In this document: one piece after another, positions 7,752 through 17,200 of the stretch
Layout of the letters: each line of letters begins with the position of its first letter
How positions within the stretch are numbered: the stretch's first letter is position 1
Assembly: GCA_945906815.1 (NCBI GenBank)
Contig: CAMDRT010000039.1
Span: 1 to 41,727, forward strand
Length of the DNA: 41,727 nucleotides
Direction of reading: 5' to 3'
Source: Bordetella parapertussis
GTDB lineage: Bacteria; Pseudomonadota; Gammaproteobacteria; Burkholderiales; SG8-41
Program-made: the position numbers and the translations under genes
Notes under the pieces: model-generated
What the model saw: only the letters and a program-made list of their open reading frames with translations
The model's database searches: none
Told to the model about the DNA's origin: nothing

Positions 7752-9638
7752 CTATTTTTCATGGCCGCGCAGGGCCTGCACCTGCGCCTGCAAACCTTCC
7801 GCCGTCACCGCCTGCGGTGCCACCGGTACACCCACGCTCAAGCCTATCTTGCCGAACAGGCCGAGACGAAACACCCGCACCAGCAGTGCCCCGCCCTGCC
7901 GCCCGAAAAAACTCGCCCACAAGCCACGCAGCGCAATCGGCACCACCGGCACCGGCGTGCGCTCGATGATGCGCTGGATACCACCGCGGAAATCGTGAAT
8001 CTCGCCATCGTCGGTGACGCGTCCTTCGGGGAAAATACAGATCAGGTCGCCTGCGCTCAGTCCTTTGGCGATTTCGTCGTAGGCGCGCTCCAGCAGCAGC
8101 GGATCTTCTCGCGCCGGGGCAATCGGGATTGAGCGCGTCGCGCGAAACAAAAAACGCAGCAGCGGTGTGTGGTAGCGCTTGTGATCCATCACGAAACGCG
8201 TCGGGCGCGGGCACGCGGCCGCGATCACCAGCGCATCGATAAACGTCGGGTGATTCGCCACCAGCATCGCGGCGCCTGTTGCCGGTATATTTTCGAGGCC
8301 TTTCTTTTCCAGACGATACACCGAGTGAATCAACAGCCACACCAAAAAACGCAGCAAAAATTCCGGCACCAGCGTGTAGATGTAAATCGCCACCAGCGCA
8401 TTGCACAGGCCGGTAAGCAGGAACAACTGCGGAATCGTCAACCCCAAATTCAGGCCCACTATCGCAACAGCGGCGGCCACCACCATGAACCATGCGTTCA
8501 GTATGTTGTTGCCCGCGATCACGCGCGACTGGTGAGCAGGCTCGCTGCGGCTTTGAATCAACGCATACAGCGGAACGATATAAAGGCCACCGAAGATGCC
8601 GATCATCAGCAAGTCAAACAACACGCGACAACTGCCCGCCTGCTGCAGGAAATCCATTGCGCCGAGCGGCGTGGCAGGGCTTTGCGACGGACTGGCGAAA
8701 AAAAGGTCGATCGCGAATAGCGTCAAGCCTATCGAGCCAAACGGTACCAGCCCGATTTCAATCTTGCGCCCGGACAGCTTCTCGCACAGCAACGAACCCA
8801 GGCCTATGCCTACACTAAACACGGCCAGCAGCAACGTCACCACCTGCTCGCCGCCGCCGAGCACCTCTTTGGTGTAATTCGGAAACTGTGACAAAAACAT
8901 CGCGCCGTAAAACCAGAACCACGAGATACCGAGGATCGACAACCACAGCGTGCGATGGGTGCGCAGGAATTTCAGGTTCGCCCAGGTCGCGGTGAGCGGA
9001 TTCCAGTTGATTTTCAATGCCGGCGAAGGTGCTGGCGATAGCGGCACCGCACGGCTCACCCAATAACCCAGCACCGCGATCACGAGGGCAGTGGCCGATA
9101 CCCACATCGCGCCGGAGGGTTTAATGCCGATCAAGGTGCCGCCCAGCAGGGTGCCCAACAGAATCGCGATAAACGTTCCCGCATCGGTCAAACCATTGCC
9201 ACCGACCAGTTCTTCGTGTTTCAGATGCTGCGGTAGATAGGCGTATTTGACCGGGCCGAACAGGGTCGAATGCATGCCCATCATGAACAGCGCGATCAGC
9301 AACAATTCCAGGCTGCGCCCATAAAAACCAAGCGCGCCAATGATCATGATGACGATCTCGAATATTTTCACCCACCGCGTGATCAACGCTTTATCGTACT
9401 TATCGGCCAGTTGCCCCGCGGTCGCAGAAAATAAAAAGAACGGCAGTATGAACAAGCCCGCGCACAAATTGACCAGCAACCCCGAACTCAGGGTGCTCAT
9501 GCTCGCCGCCTGAAACGTGAGCATGATCACCAGTGCGTTTTTGTAGAGGTTGTCGTTAAAGGCGCCCAGGAACTGCACGCCGAAAAACGGCCCGAAGCGG
9601 CGTTGATTGAGCAGGTCAAACTGGTGGGCTTGCGACAT
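7752..9638 (-). CDS. MFS lysophospholipid transporter fused to an acyltransferase (LplT-PlsC-like)
   Basis: A 628-residue two-part inner-membrane protein. Residues 1 to about 410 are an MFS transporter of the LplT type, beginning with FGVQFLGAFNDNLYKNALVI. The C-terminal part is a 1-acylglycerophosphate-type acyltransferase with block I NHPTFID (Thr replacing the usual Ser of NHxSxxD), a FPEGR block III and a VPVVPIAL block IV. LplT flips lysophospholipids inward and the acyltransferase re-acylates them; in E. coli these are LplT and Aas. Here transporter and acyltransferase are one chain, but the acyl-ACP synthetase domain of Aas is absent. The ATG at 9638 is preceded by AGGGAT. Confidence 0.88.
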   Translation of the reverse strand: MSQAHQFDLLNQRRFGPFFGVQFLGAFNDNLYKNALVIMLTFQAASMSTLSSGLLVNLCAGLFILPFFLFSATAGQLADKYDKALITRWVKIFEIVIMIIGALGFYGRSLELLLIALFMMGMHSTLFGPVKYAYLPQHLKHEELVGGNGLTDAGTFIAILLGTLLGGTLIGIKPSGAMWVSATALVIAVLGYWVSRAVPLSPAPSPALKINWNPLTATWANLKFLRTHRTLWLSILGISWFWFYGAMFLSQFPNYTKEVLGGGEQVVTLLLAVFSVGIGLGSLLCEKLSGRKIEIGLVPFGSIGLTLFAIDLFFASPSQSPATPLGAMDFLQQAGSCRVLFDLLMIGIFGGLYIVPLYALIQSRSEPAHQSRVIAGNNILNAWFMVVAAAVAIVGLNLGLTIPQLFLLTGLCNALVAIYIYTLVPEFLLRFLVWLLIHSVYRLEKKGLENIPATGAAMLVANHPTFIDALVIAAACPRPTRFVMDHKRYHTPLLRFLFRATRSIPIAPAREDPLLLERAYDEIAKGLSAGDLICIFPEGRVTDDGEIHDFRGGIQRIIERTPVPVVPIALRGLWASFFGRQGGALLVRVFRLGLFGKIGLSVGVPVAPQAVTAEGLQAQVQALRGHEK

Positions 9639-9861
9639 GCCGGATCCCTATGCTGGTGCGCTATGGTTTTACGCCCCCCCTCCCGCCACGCTGTAGCGAA
9701 ACGGATGACGTATTTGTGGCGGAACGGCCGATTTTACGATGCTACAATGACTGCATGCCATGCGAATCCCGATCCCGCACAGTGCCTGCCGTATGCCCAA
9801 ACGCCACGCCATGCGGCCGTGGATGCTTGGCAGGAGAAGCACAAGTCGTTCAGCCTGAACC

Positions 9862-10527
9862 ATGAAACACCCTGCGCACTCTCTGCTTCTGCTGGGCCTG
9901 TGTCTGCTGGGCGGATTGACGGCCTGCTCCTCCGGCAGGATGCTGGAATCCGCTGACGACCCGCAGTCCGGCCGCAGGCATGTGCGCGAATATTCTAGGT
10001 TCTACGACACGGGAGAGTGGCTGCAGGAAGGCAAGCTTGGTCTGCAACTGGCCATCACACACGAGAAAACTTTTATTCCCATCGTCTACGATGTACAGAA
10101 AGCGCTGGATGCGATCGGTGTGCCCGGTGCGTTTGAAGTATTCGGGCAAACCGATCAGCAGGCGCTGGGCAAGATTACTTTCTATTTCGTCAATCTGGAA
10201 CTGCAAAATCGCCGGGTTCAGGTGCTGCGCGTATCCAGTGCCACACAGGAACGCACACCCGGTGGCGCAAAAGAGGTGATTGCCGGCGCCCGCACGCAAA
10301 CGCCTGTTGCGATGGGAAGCGTGCCCATCCTGAACTATGGCAAACAGATCCAGCTGAACGTTGAATATGAAATTGACGGCATCACGACAGCCAAGTCGTT
10401 CGTGCTGCAGCGCCGCACCGCTGAAGAACTTGAAACCTATTTTTCACGCGCCGGGCGGCCACCCTATCCCTGGTATCAGGCGCCCTACTATCCGTTCCGC
10501 CCGCCGCTACTGCGGCCGCGCGCGTAA
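9862..10527 (+). CDS. Predicted lipoprotein of unknown function
   Basis: A 221-residue protein with a classic lipoprotein signal: a Leu-rich core and the lipobox LTAC, so Cys22 would be lipidated; the following SSG suggests outer-membrane sorting. The mature part has alternating beta-like segments (KITFYFVNLELQNRRVQVLRV, shown in part) and a Pro/Tyr-rich tail, YPWYQAPYYPFRPP. I do not recognise the family. It stands alone, divergent from the transporter/acyltransferase gene with 223 bases between, and convergent with the electron-transfer operon. A TACAAT at 9743-9748 could be a -10 element, without a good -35. Confidence 0.75.
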   Translation: MKHPAHSLLLLGLCLLGGLTACSSGRMLESADDPQSGRRHVREYSRFYDTGEWLQEGKLGLQLAITHEKTFIPIVYDVQKALDAIGVPGAFEVFGQTDQQALGKITFYFVNLELQNRRVQVLRVSSATQERTPGGAKEVIAGARTQTPVAMGSVPILNYGKQIQLNVEYEIDGITTAKSFVLQRRTAEELETYFSRAGRPPYPWYQAPYYPFRPPLLRPRA

Positions 10528-10557
10528 ATCTCCAACCCGCACCGCAGTGCGCCTATC

Positions 10558-12963
10558 CTAGGCGATGAATTTTTCCGGATTGATGCGGATGGCGGCGCCA
10601 GTGGGACAAGCGCGCACGCACGCCGGCCCGCCCGACAGGTCTTTGCACATATCACACTTCACCGCTTTTTTACCGAGCTCCTTATTGTGGTACTCCGGTT
10701 CACGGCCGGGTTCGGTGGTGAAGCCCGTTAACAGCCACGACAACAGGCCCGGCGCGCGGCGCTGTGGATTCACCTGCGCCATCTGGATCACGCCGTAAGG
10801 GCAATTGCGCTCGCAATTGCCACAACCAATGCAGGTGGCGGGATCAATAAATACCTCGCCGTTGGGATTGCGGTGAATCGCGTCCGGCGGACACTCCTTC
10901 ATGCAGTGCGGATTTTCACAATGCCGGCACGACGTCGGTACATGAATGTTGGCAAAGGTAGGACCCGCTTCACGATCAAGACGCGAGGTGCCGTCGTGCA
11001 CATCGGCGCAGGCTTTCTCGCAATTGTCACAGCGCACACACAGACTCTCGTCGATCAGCAGCACATCGGTACTCTCGCCCAGACCCTGCCCTATCAGGAA
11101 AGTGATCAGGCCGCTCGACGCCTGGTCCGGCGCCGCATCGCGCTGGGCGTCCTTGGACATGCGCGCCAGCACCGTTGCCTGCAGGCTGCTGCGCATTGTC
11201 GGGTTGCGGTTGACCACGGCGCTGAAGGTAGCAGCGGGCAACAGAATGGTTTCGCAATTGACCGCCGCGCGCACCGTCGCAGAGCGCCGGGTATTCGCGG
11301 ACAGCAGCGCCATTTCACCAACATAGTTTCCCGCAGCGACATACGCCACCACCACCTCTTTGCCGCCATGCACACGTGACACCGTAACCGAACCGCGGCG
11401 GATGAGATGTAAACCGTCCGCCTCATCGCCTTCCTTGAAAATCGTCTGCCCTGACGCGAAACTCTTGATCTTCGCGTCTTTGAGCATTTCATCCACATCG
11501 GTTTCCGGCACAAACGGCGCGATATGCACACGCACCGCGCGCCGCAGGGAAGTCTCGTCGATCTGCCGCCGCACCGACTCTATGCTCGCCAGCAGTTTCA
11601 GCATGGAGCGCCGCGGGGTCTCGATCAGCACGCAGTTTTCGCCTGCCCGCAAGGTGTTCGAGCGCCGCCGCCCGGACAACAATCCCAGCTCGCCGAAGAA
11701 CTGGCCCCGGCTAAGCGCCACGGTCGTGCGCTTGCCTCCCTCACCGGGCACGTCAACCAATACTTCGCCATCCACTATCGAGAAAAACGTGTTGGTGTAG
11801 TCGCCTTTTTCGAAAATAGTCTCGCCGCGCTTGGGCGCCCGCACATCGCTGTCGATCATGAATTCGCGCAATTGCAAGGTGGTCAGATCTTTGAATAACG
11901 GCACATTGGTTTGCACCAGAGCCAGCGCTTCAGAGACGTTTTTGGCACGTTTGAAATGGCCAAACTTGCCCTTTAACAAAGGCTCGTCCGCCGGTTCCAC
12001 CGGGTTGCCAAGTATGTATTCCACCACCTCGTAACCCTGATTCATCGCCTGCTTGATGAGCGGGTATCCCCCCAGCGCCCCGATGATGTAAAGCCCGGGC
12101 ACATTCGACTCGTAGGTCTCAGACACCTGCGGCACCGCACCCATGCTCTCATTCGGGAACTGCACGCCAAAAGCTTCGACCAGCTTGCGCGGGGGTATGG
12201 CACCGAGCCGCGCGATCACGCGGTCACAAGCGATTTTCTCGATACCCTGCGGCGTCTGCGCGGTAAAGAACAACGGCTTCACTTCGCCTTCGACCGCCTC
12301 CACCTTGAGTGCGTTGGTGCTATAGCGGCACTCGAGCTTGCTGTCGTGGATAGCCGCAGTCACCAGATCAATATTGCCCTGCTTGACACGCGGAAACTCA
12401 TCCACCCGGTTGATGATGATCACGCGATTGTTTTCCGCCAGCGCCAGCGCGTTCTCGAGGCCGGCATCGCCCGCGCCGACCACCACTATTGTTTCGCCGT
12501 TATACTCGTCAGGATCATCCAGTTGGTATTGCACGCGTTCGAGATCTTCGCCGGGCACACCCAGTTTGCGCACATTGCCCTGCAACCCTATGCACAGCAC
12601 CACATGCTCGGCCTGGTACACTTCCTGCGTCGCCGTGGTTATTTCGAACGCGCCTTTGCTGCCGGTGATCGCAGTGACGTCAGTCTTGTAGCGAATGTTC
12701 ACTGCGTATTTCGTGAGTTCTTCACTCCACTTGGAGAGGATGGTTTCACGCTTGGCAGCGCCAAACGTGATCGGGCTGCGCAGCGGCAGTATCGCCGGCT
12801 CCGCCATCACGTGCTTGCCCTTCTGGTAACGGTAAATGGTGTGCGAGGGATGTTCCTCGGCTTCCAGCAAGACATGCGGTACTTTGAGTTCCGCCGCATG
12901 CGCAGCGCAGGACAGGCCGCTCGGCCCCGAGCCGATGATAGCGATGCGCACGCGCTCGTTCAT
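10558..12963 (-). CDS. Fusion: FAD/NAD(P) oxidoreductase, two cNMP-binding domains, four-cluster ferredoxin
   Basis: An 801-residue soluble protein with no signal peptide, so predicted cytoplasmic. Residues 1-325 are a pyridine-nucleotide-disulfide-type flavoprotein: FAD motif GSGPSG at 11-16, NAD(P) motif GAGDAG at 163-168, and FAD-end segment VPGLYIIGALGGYPL near 288. The redox CxxC of thioredoxin reductase is missing. Two cyclic-nucleotide-binding domains follow, about 355-475 and 485-600, with cassettes FGELGLLSGRRRSNT and VGEMALLSANTRRSATV. Residues 640-790 hold 16 Cys in four groups (642/645/648/652, 679/682/687/691, 711/714/717/721, 770/773/782/786), as in DmsB/HybA-type four-[4Fe-4S] subunits. 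Last gene of the operon, starting with a 4-base ATGA overlap. Inferred role: electron exchange between NAD(P)H and an iron-sulfur partner, gated by a cyclic nucleotide. Confidence 0.9.
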   Translation of the reverse strand: MNERVRIAIIGSGPSGLSCAAHAAELKVPHVLLEAEEHPSHTIYRYQKGKHVMAEPAILPLRSPITFGAAKRETILSKWSEELTKYAVNIRYKTDVTAITGSKGAFEITTATQEVYQAEHVVLCIGLQGNVRKLGVPGEDLERVQYQLDDPDEYNGETIVVVGAGDAGLENALALAENNRVIIINRVDEFPRVKQGNIDLVTAAIHDSKLECRYSTNALKVEAVEGEVKPLFFTAQTPQGIEKIACDRVIARLGAIPPRKLVEAFGVQFPNESMGAVPQVSETYESNVPGLYIIGALGGYPLIKQAMNQGYEVVEYILGNPVEPADEPLLKGKFGHFKRAKNVSEALALVQTNVPLFKDLTTLQLREFMIDSDVRAPKRGETIFEKGDYTNTFFSIVDGEVLVDVPGEGGKRTTVALSRGQFFGELGLLSGRRRSNTLRAGENCVLIETPRRSMLKLLASIESVRRQIDETSLRRAVRVHIAPFVPETDVDEMLKDAKIKSFASGQTIFKEGDEADGLHLIRRGSVTVSRVHGGKEVVVAYVAAGNYVGEMALLSANTRRSATVRAAVNCETILLPAATFSAVVNRNPTMRSSLQATVLARMSKDAQRDAAPDQASSGLITFLIGQGLGESTDVLLIDESLCVRCDNCEKACADVHDGTSRLDREAGPTFANIHVPTSCRHCENPHCMKECPPDAIHRNPNGEVFIDPATCIGCGNCERNCPYGVIQMAQVNPQRRAPGLLSWLLTGFTTEPGREPEYHNKELGKKAVKCDMCKDLSGGPACVRACPTGAAIRINPEKFIA

Positions 12964-14288
12964 TGCGTCACTCCTGTTTCAAGTTGCGTTCTCAGTTCGC
13001 GCAAGCCATTTTCAAACACCGCAGGCTGATACTTTTCGTCGCGCGCCAGCGCCGCCAGCAGCCGCTTGATGAGCGGCTTTAACGGTTGTGTTTTCAACAG
13101 GTTTTGCCGGCCCATGAAATCGCTCACGCTCTGTAGCGCCATCACCGCCTGCTCGGCGCCCTGATAATCGCTGTACTGACCCTGGATGCCATCCTCGATC
13201 AAGCCCAACATCATGGCTCTAAGATCTTCCGCGGAAAATGGGTGTGCACTGATTTTCGGCGTCATCGCGGCGATCATCATTTCGACCACGCGCGCCTGTG
13301 CCAGCGTATCGTTGCCGCTGGCCACTGCCTTGTGCAGTTGCGCCACCTGTTGCGCAAACGCCCCCGCCTCGCCCGGCATCACACGCTGTGCAATTTGCCG
13401 CAGCATCAGCAGATTGGCATCATTCAGGCGCACGAACCCCGGCCCGGCGCCGGTGCGCGCGGCAGTATTGCGCTTGTCGGCCATCGGATGATGACAGGAA
13501 TGGCAATCAAACAGCACCAGTTCCGGGAAAAATCCGTCGCGCCCGCGCGGACCTTGCAATAAGGCCAGTGTCTGCTGTGCCGCCACCGCCTGACCGATGG
13601 CCCACGCACGTACCGCATTCCAGTCGCCCTTGCGTCGTTGCCAATCGGCGTCGATACGAAAATGCGCCGGCCCGATTTGGGTGAACGTATCCAACTCAAA
13701 GCTCATGCGCGGGTGTCCTGCCGCCATGATCTTATGGGTGACAAATTTTTCCGCAGTCCCCAAATGACAGGACAGGCACAAACGTGCACGCGCCGTGTCA
13801 TCGGGCGTGGCATACAAGCCGCGCGCGACGTTACGCGCGTGCGTCGCGCCGGTCTCGACATGGCTCCTGAGCCAGCGCTCGGCGGGGCCGTGACAGGCTT
13901 CGCATGCCACCCCATCGGTCAACTGAAAACCCTGAGCACGCTGAGCGGGCTGCGGATTGTGGGTATGACAATCCAGACACACAGCGCTCTGGTGCGCGGG
14001 CTGCGGCAGTGCGAGTTTTTTTGCGATCTCCCGCGAACGCTCATTCAGCAGCACGGCATACGCGCGCGCGTGTTTGTCCGAGCGCGACCAAGTGATGTAT
14101 TCATTCTGCAGTGCGCTGGAGTCCTTCCACGTCTCTATGGCACCGTGGCAAAGACTGCTGGCGCAACTGGCCACGCCCATGCTCTTGTCTTTGGCGTAAT
14201 GCGGCAGCGGCGCTGCGGCGCGCGCCCCTGCAAGCTGCAACAGGCAGGCGACAGCGGCGCACATTAGCCAGCGGTGGCGCGCGTTCAT
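12960..14288 (-). CDS. Pentaheme cytochrome c, c554-like
   Basis: A 442-residue exported protein; signal peptide about 1-25 ending ARAAA. Heme sites are a CX4CH motif at 42-48 (CASSLCH) and CxxCH at 104, 129, 171 and 262, giving a probable five hemes. The opening GVASCASSLCHGAIETWK, and distal His in MAAGHPRMSFEL, fit the cytochrome c554 family of periplasmic multihemes. The C-terminal 170 residues have no heme motif and are mostly helical. It overlaps both neighbours by 4 bases, implying translational coupling with the decaheme protein and the flavo-iron-sulfur protein. Inferred to carry electrons in the periplasm; its own substrate activity, if any, is unknown. Confidence 0.88.
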   Translation of the reverse strand: MNARHRWLMCAAVACLLQLAGARAAAPLPHYAKDKSMGVASCASSLCHGAIETWKDSSALQNEYITWSRSDKHARAYAVLLNERSREIAKKLALPQPAHQSAVCLDCHTHNPQPAQRAQGFQLTDGVACEACHGPAERWLRSHVETGATHARNVARGLYATPDDTARARLCLSCHLGTAEKFVTHKIMAAGHPRMSFELDTFTQIGPAHFRIDADWQRRKGDWNAVRAWAIGQAVAAQQTLALLQGPRGRDGFFPELVLFDCHSCHHPMADKRNTAARTGAGPGFVRLNDANLLMLRQIAQRVMPGEAGAFAQQVAQLHKAVASGNDTLAQARVVEMMIAAMTPKISAHPFSAEDLRAMMLGLIEDGIQGQYSDYQGAEQAVMALQSVSDFMGRQNLLKTQPLKPLIKRLLAALARDEKYQPAVFENGLRELRTQLETGVTQ

Positions 14289-17200
14289 GGCTTGGCACCT
14301 GCAGGCTTGGTGCCCGCAGGCTCGGGGTTATCGCGCACGGTCCACAATGTTGCATCGGGTTTGAGGTACATTTTGCGTTGTTCCTCGAGATTAAGCGGGC
14401 GCGAGCCGATGCGCCCAAATACCGCAACCTGACCGCCGCTTTCGTCCACCGCACGGTCACGCTCAAGCGCGCGCGACAACGATAACGCTGGCGTGCGGGT
14501 GAGGCGTGTCGCTATCAGTTGCGGTTTCGGGTCCGGGCTGAAGCCATAAAACTTGGGCTGGGTGTCCGGCGCCGTCAGTTGGATCACCCGCAATCCATTG
14601 CGCCCATCGGCGACATAGGCAAAGGCAGACGCATTGGTCGAAGCCACCGTCACGTCGCGCACATCATTGATCACGCCACCCGCCGTGAACTTCATATACA
14701 CCCGCGGCTGTTCCGGCTTTTCAATATCGATAATCACCAGCCCCTCCTTGCCACCGGCAACATAAGCGTAGGTGCGCGCCAGGTGGATGCGATCCGCGTC
14801 TGCCAGTGGCACAAATGCCGCTTCAACCCGTTTTGCGCGCTCGGGAATAGTGACATCAATCATGCGCAAGCCGCTGTCGTCGGTCACCGCCAGATAGCGA
14901 AACTGCAGTGCGCTCGCACGCGCGCCCTGGAGCGGGATTACTGCCGCCACTACGGGTTTGAGCGGATCCTTGAGATTGACGATCACCACCCCTGCGCTTG
15001 CGGTGATGTAAGCGTAGGAACCGCCCACGGTGATATGCCGAGCGCCACGCAACACGCCGTTGGCATTCCAGGTCAGCGCACGCTTGAGAAAGTTATTGCG
15101 CGGGTCACCGTCCTGCAACGTATTCACATCCACCAGGATCAGCCCCTCCTCGGCGTCCGTAATCAACGCGTAGTTGTAGATCGGATGGAATGGCTGCTCC
15201 TGATTGTCCTCACGCATCAGCTTGCCCTGATTCTTAAACGGCGCAATCGGCTGCGTGGTTGGCAACGCCACGCAGGTCGCCTGCTTGCTGGCGATGTGCG
15301 TGTTCTGTCCCAACGCTGAAAACGGCGCGGAAATAATACGCTGGGATACCCCTTTGTTGGCAATGGACGCCACGTCGTAGACGCGCATACCACCGGCGCC
15401 TTCCGCCACGTAGAGATATTCCCCGCGCAACTGCACGCAGCGCGCGCTGCCCGCGGTGGTGTGCTCGTGCGCCTCCGGCAGGGTGCGTCCGCGCTTCAGA
15501 TGCGCCGCGTACCAGTCGGGATACGCATAACGGTGCAGATAACTCCCGATCACCGCCTGCGGTTCCTCCCATTCCGTCACCTGCACCGCCTCAATGTGCT
15601 TTTCTTCACCCACCCACGCGTTGTAGCCCATCAATCCGATATAGCCGGTGCCATGCCCCAGCAATTGCCCCATGATGGCATTGTTGTCGTTGTCGGCGGA
15701 CACATGGCAGTCGGAGCAGGTCTTGGTTTCGGTCTTGCGCTCGGTATGCGGATAATGTGGCGCAAAGGCCTGGCTCGAAAATCCGCTGGCTGAGGTGGGC
15801 GCCTGCTGGATGTAGAGTTTCTCGCGGTTGGCGTTGGTGGATGACAGCACCAACGCTGACGACGAACGGATGGGCGTAATCTTTCCCTTGTCGGGCATGG
15901 CACCATTGGAGCGATCTCCCTTGATGCGGCTATGGCGGCCAATCAGGAACATGTCGTCGCGCACCACCTGCGGGTTGTAGGTGGCGTAATTACGTGAAAA
16001 CCCGCCTTCATAATGTTTGCGGTCGGTTTTTTCGTTGGCCTCAATCGGCAAATGACAGCCTGAACAACTGGTGGTCCATGAGGTATGACAAGTCTGACAA
16101 GTCATCTTGTCATCCCCATGCGCGCGCTTGTCCTCGGGCACCCCGGGCGAGCCGCGCTGCGCATTTTGGATCAGCTCGCTGCGTTCTGAAATCACGCGCC
16201 GGTTCTGCGCCGCAGGGAGTCCCCAGCGCTGAGCGTAATTGTCAAAGTCGCCCTGCGCTACCAGCTTGGCGCGCGCGGCCTTGGCGTTGTAGCGCGGATG
16301 GCTGGGGTTTACCGAGTCCTTGACCAAGGACATTTCCCATTCCTTGTCCGGGAACATCACCGAGCGCTGATAGAGTTTGCCGTCTTTCCACTCGAAACGC
16401 TTGCGTCCATCGGGCGTGCGCAGGAGGCTCATGTCGGTGCCGCGGGGGCGCGCGGCAGGGCCGGACGTAAACAGTGTGGGATAGCTACTGGCCTTGCCGT
16501 GACAGTCGGCACATTCGATCTCGATAGCTGCGGCCACCTCGCCATAGATATGGCCGTTGCCGTGGGAATCCTGGGCAAAGTGGCAATCGGCGCAATGCAT
16601 GCCTACATCGAGATGAATCGAGGTGAGATGCACCGCTTGTTTCGGATTTTTGGGGTCGAATTTTTTCGGATCATCATCCGCTACCGGATGGCCATCCTTG
16701 TCGAGCAGCGTACCCTTGCGATCGCGCTTGAAGATGGCGCGAAAATTCCAGCCGTGACCGTGGTAATCGGCAAACTGCGTATCCTTGAGAGTCGGGTTGA
16801 GGCGGGAAACCTCTTTCAGAAAATCCACGTCACCCCACTTGCCGCGCACTGCCGCGCCTTCCGGATTGCGATCCAGTATCTTGCGCCGCTCTTCATCCGT
16901 CGGGTAGCGCTGCTTCTGTGGCCACATCGATGGCGCGTCGGACTCGTAGTCCCACATGGTAAAACCGTAAAAACTGTTGACGAATATATTCGGCTGGTGC
17001 ATGTGGCAGATCATGCACTGCGACGACGGAATTGAGCGTGTGAACTCGTGCTTCAGGGGATGTCCGGATTTGTCTTTCGGGATAGTCGGATCCGCCGTGA
17101 TGCTCTTGCCATCGTTACCGTATTGGGCATAGGGACCGGAACGCGCCTTATCGCGATCATTGGCATAGACCACGTGGCAAGACGCGCAACCCGACGAACG

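Noticed and set aside
10558..12963. Calling the flavoprotein a thioredoxin reductase
   Set aside because: The redox-active CxxC is absent; only a lone Cys lies in VVLCIGLQG.
12346..13029. 227-codon plus-strand open frame
   Set aside because: Antisense to the flavoprotein part of the 801-residue gene, which has clear motifs along the whole region.
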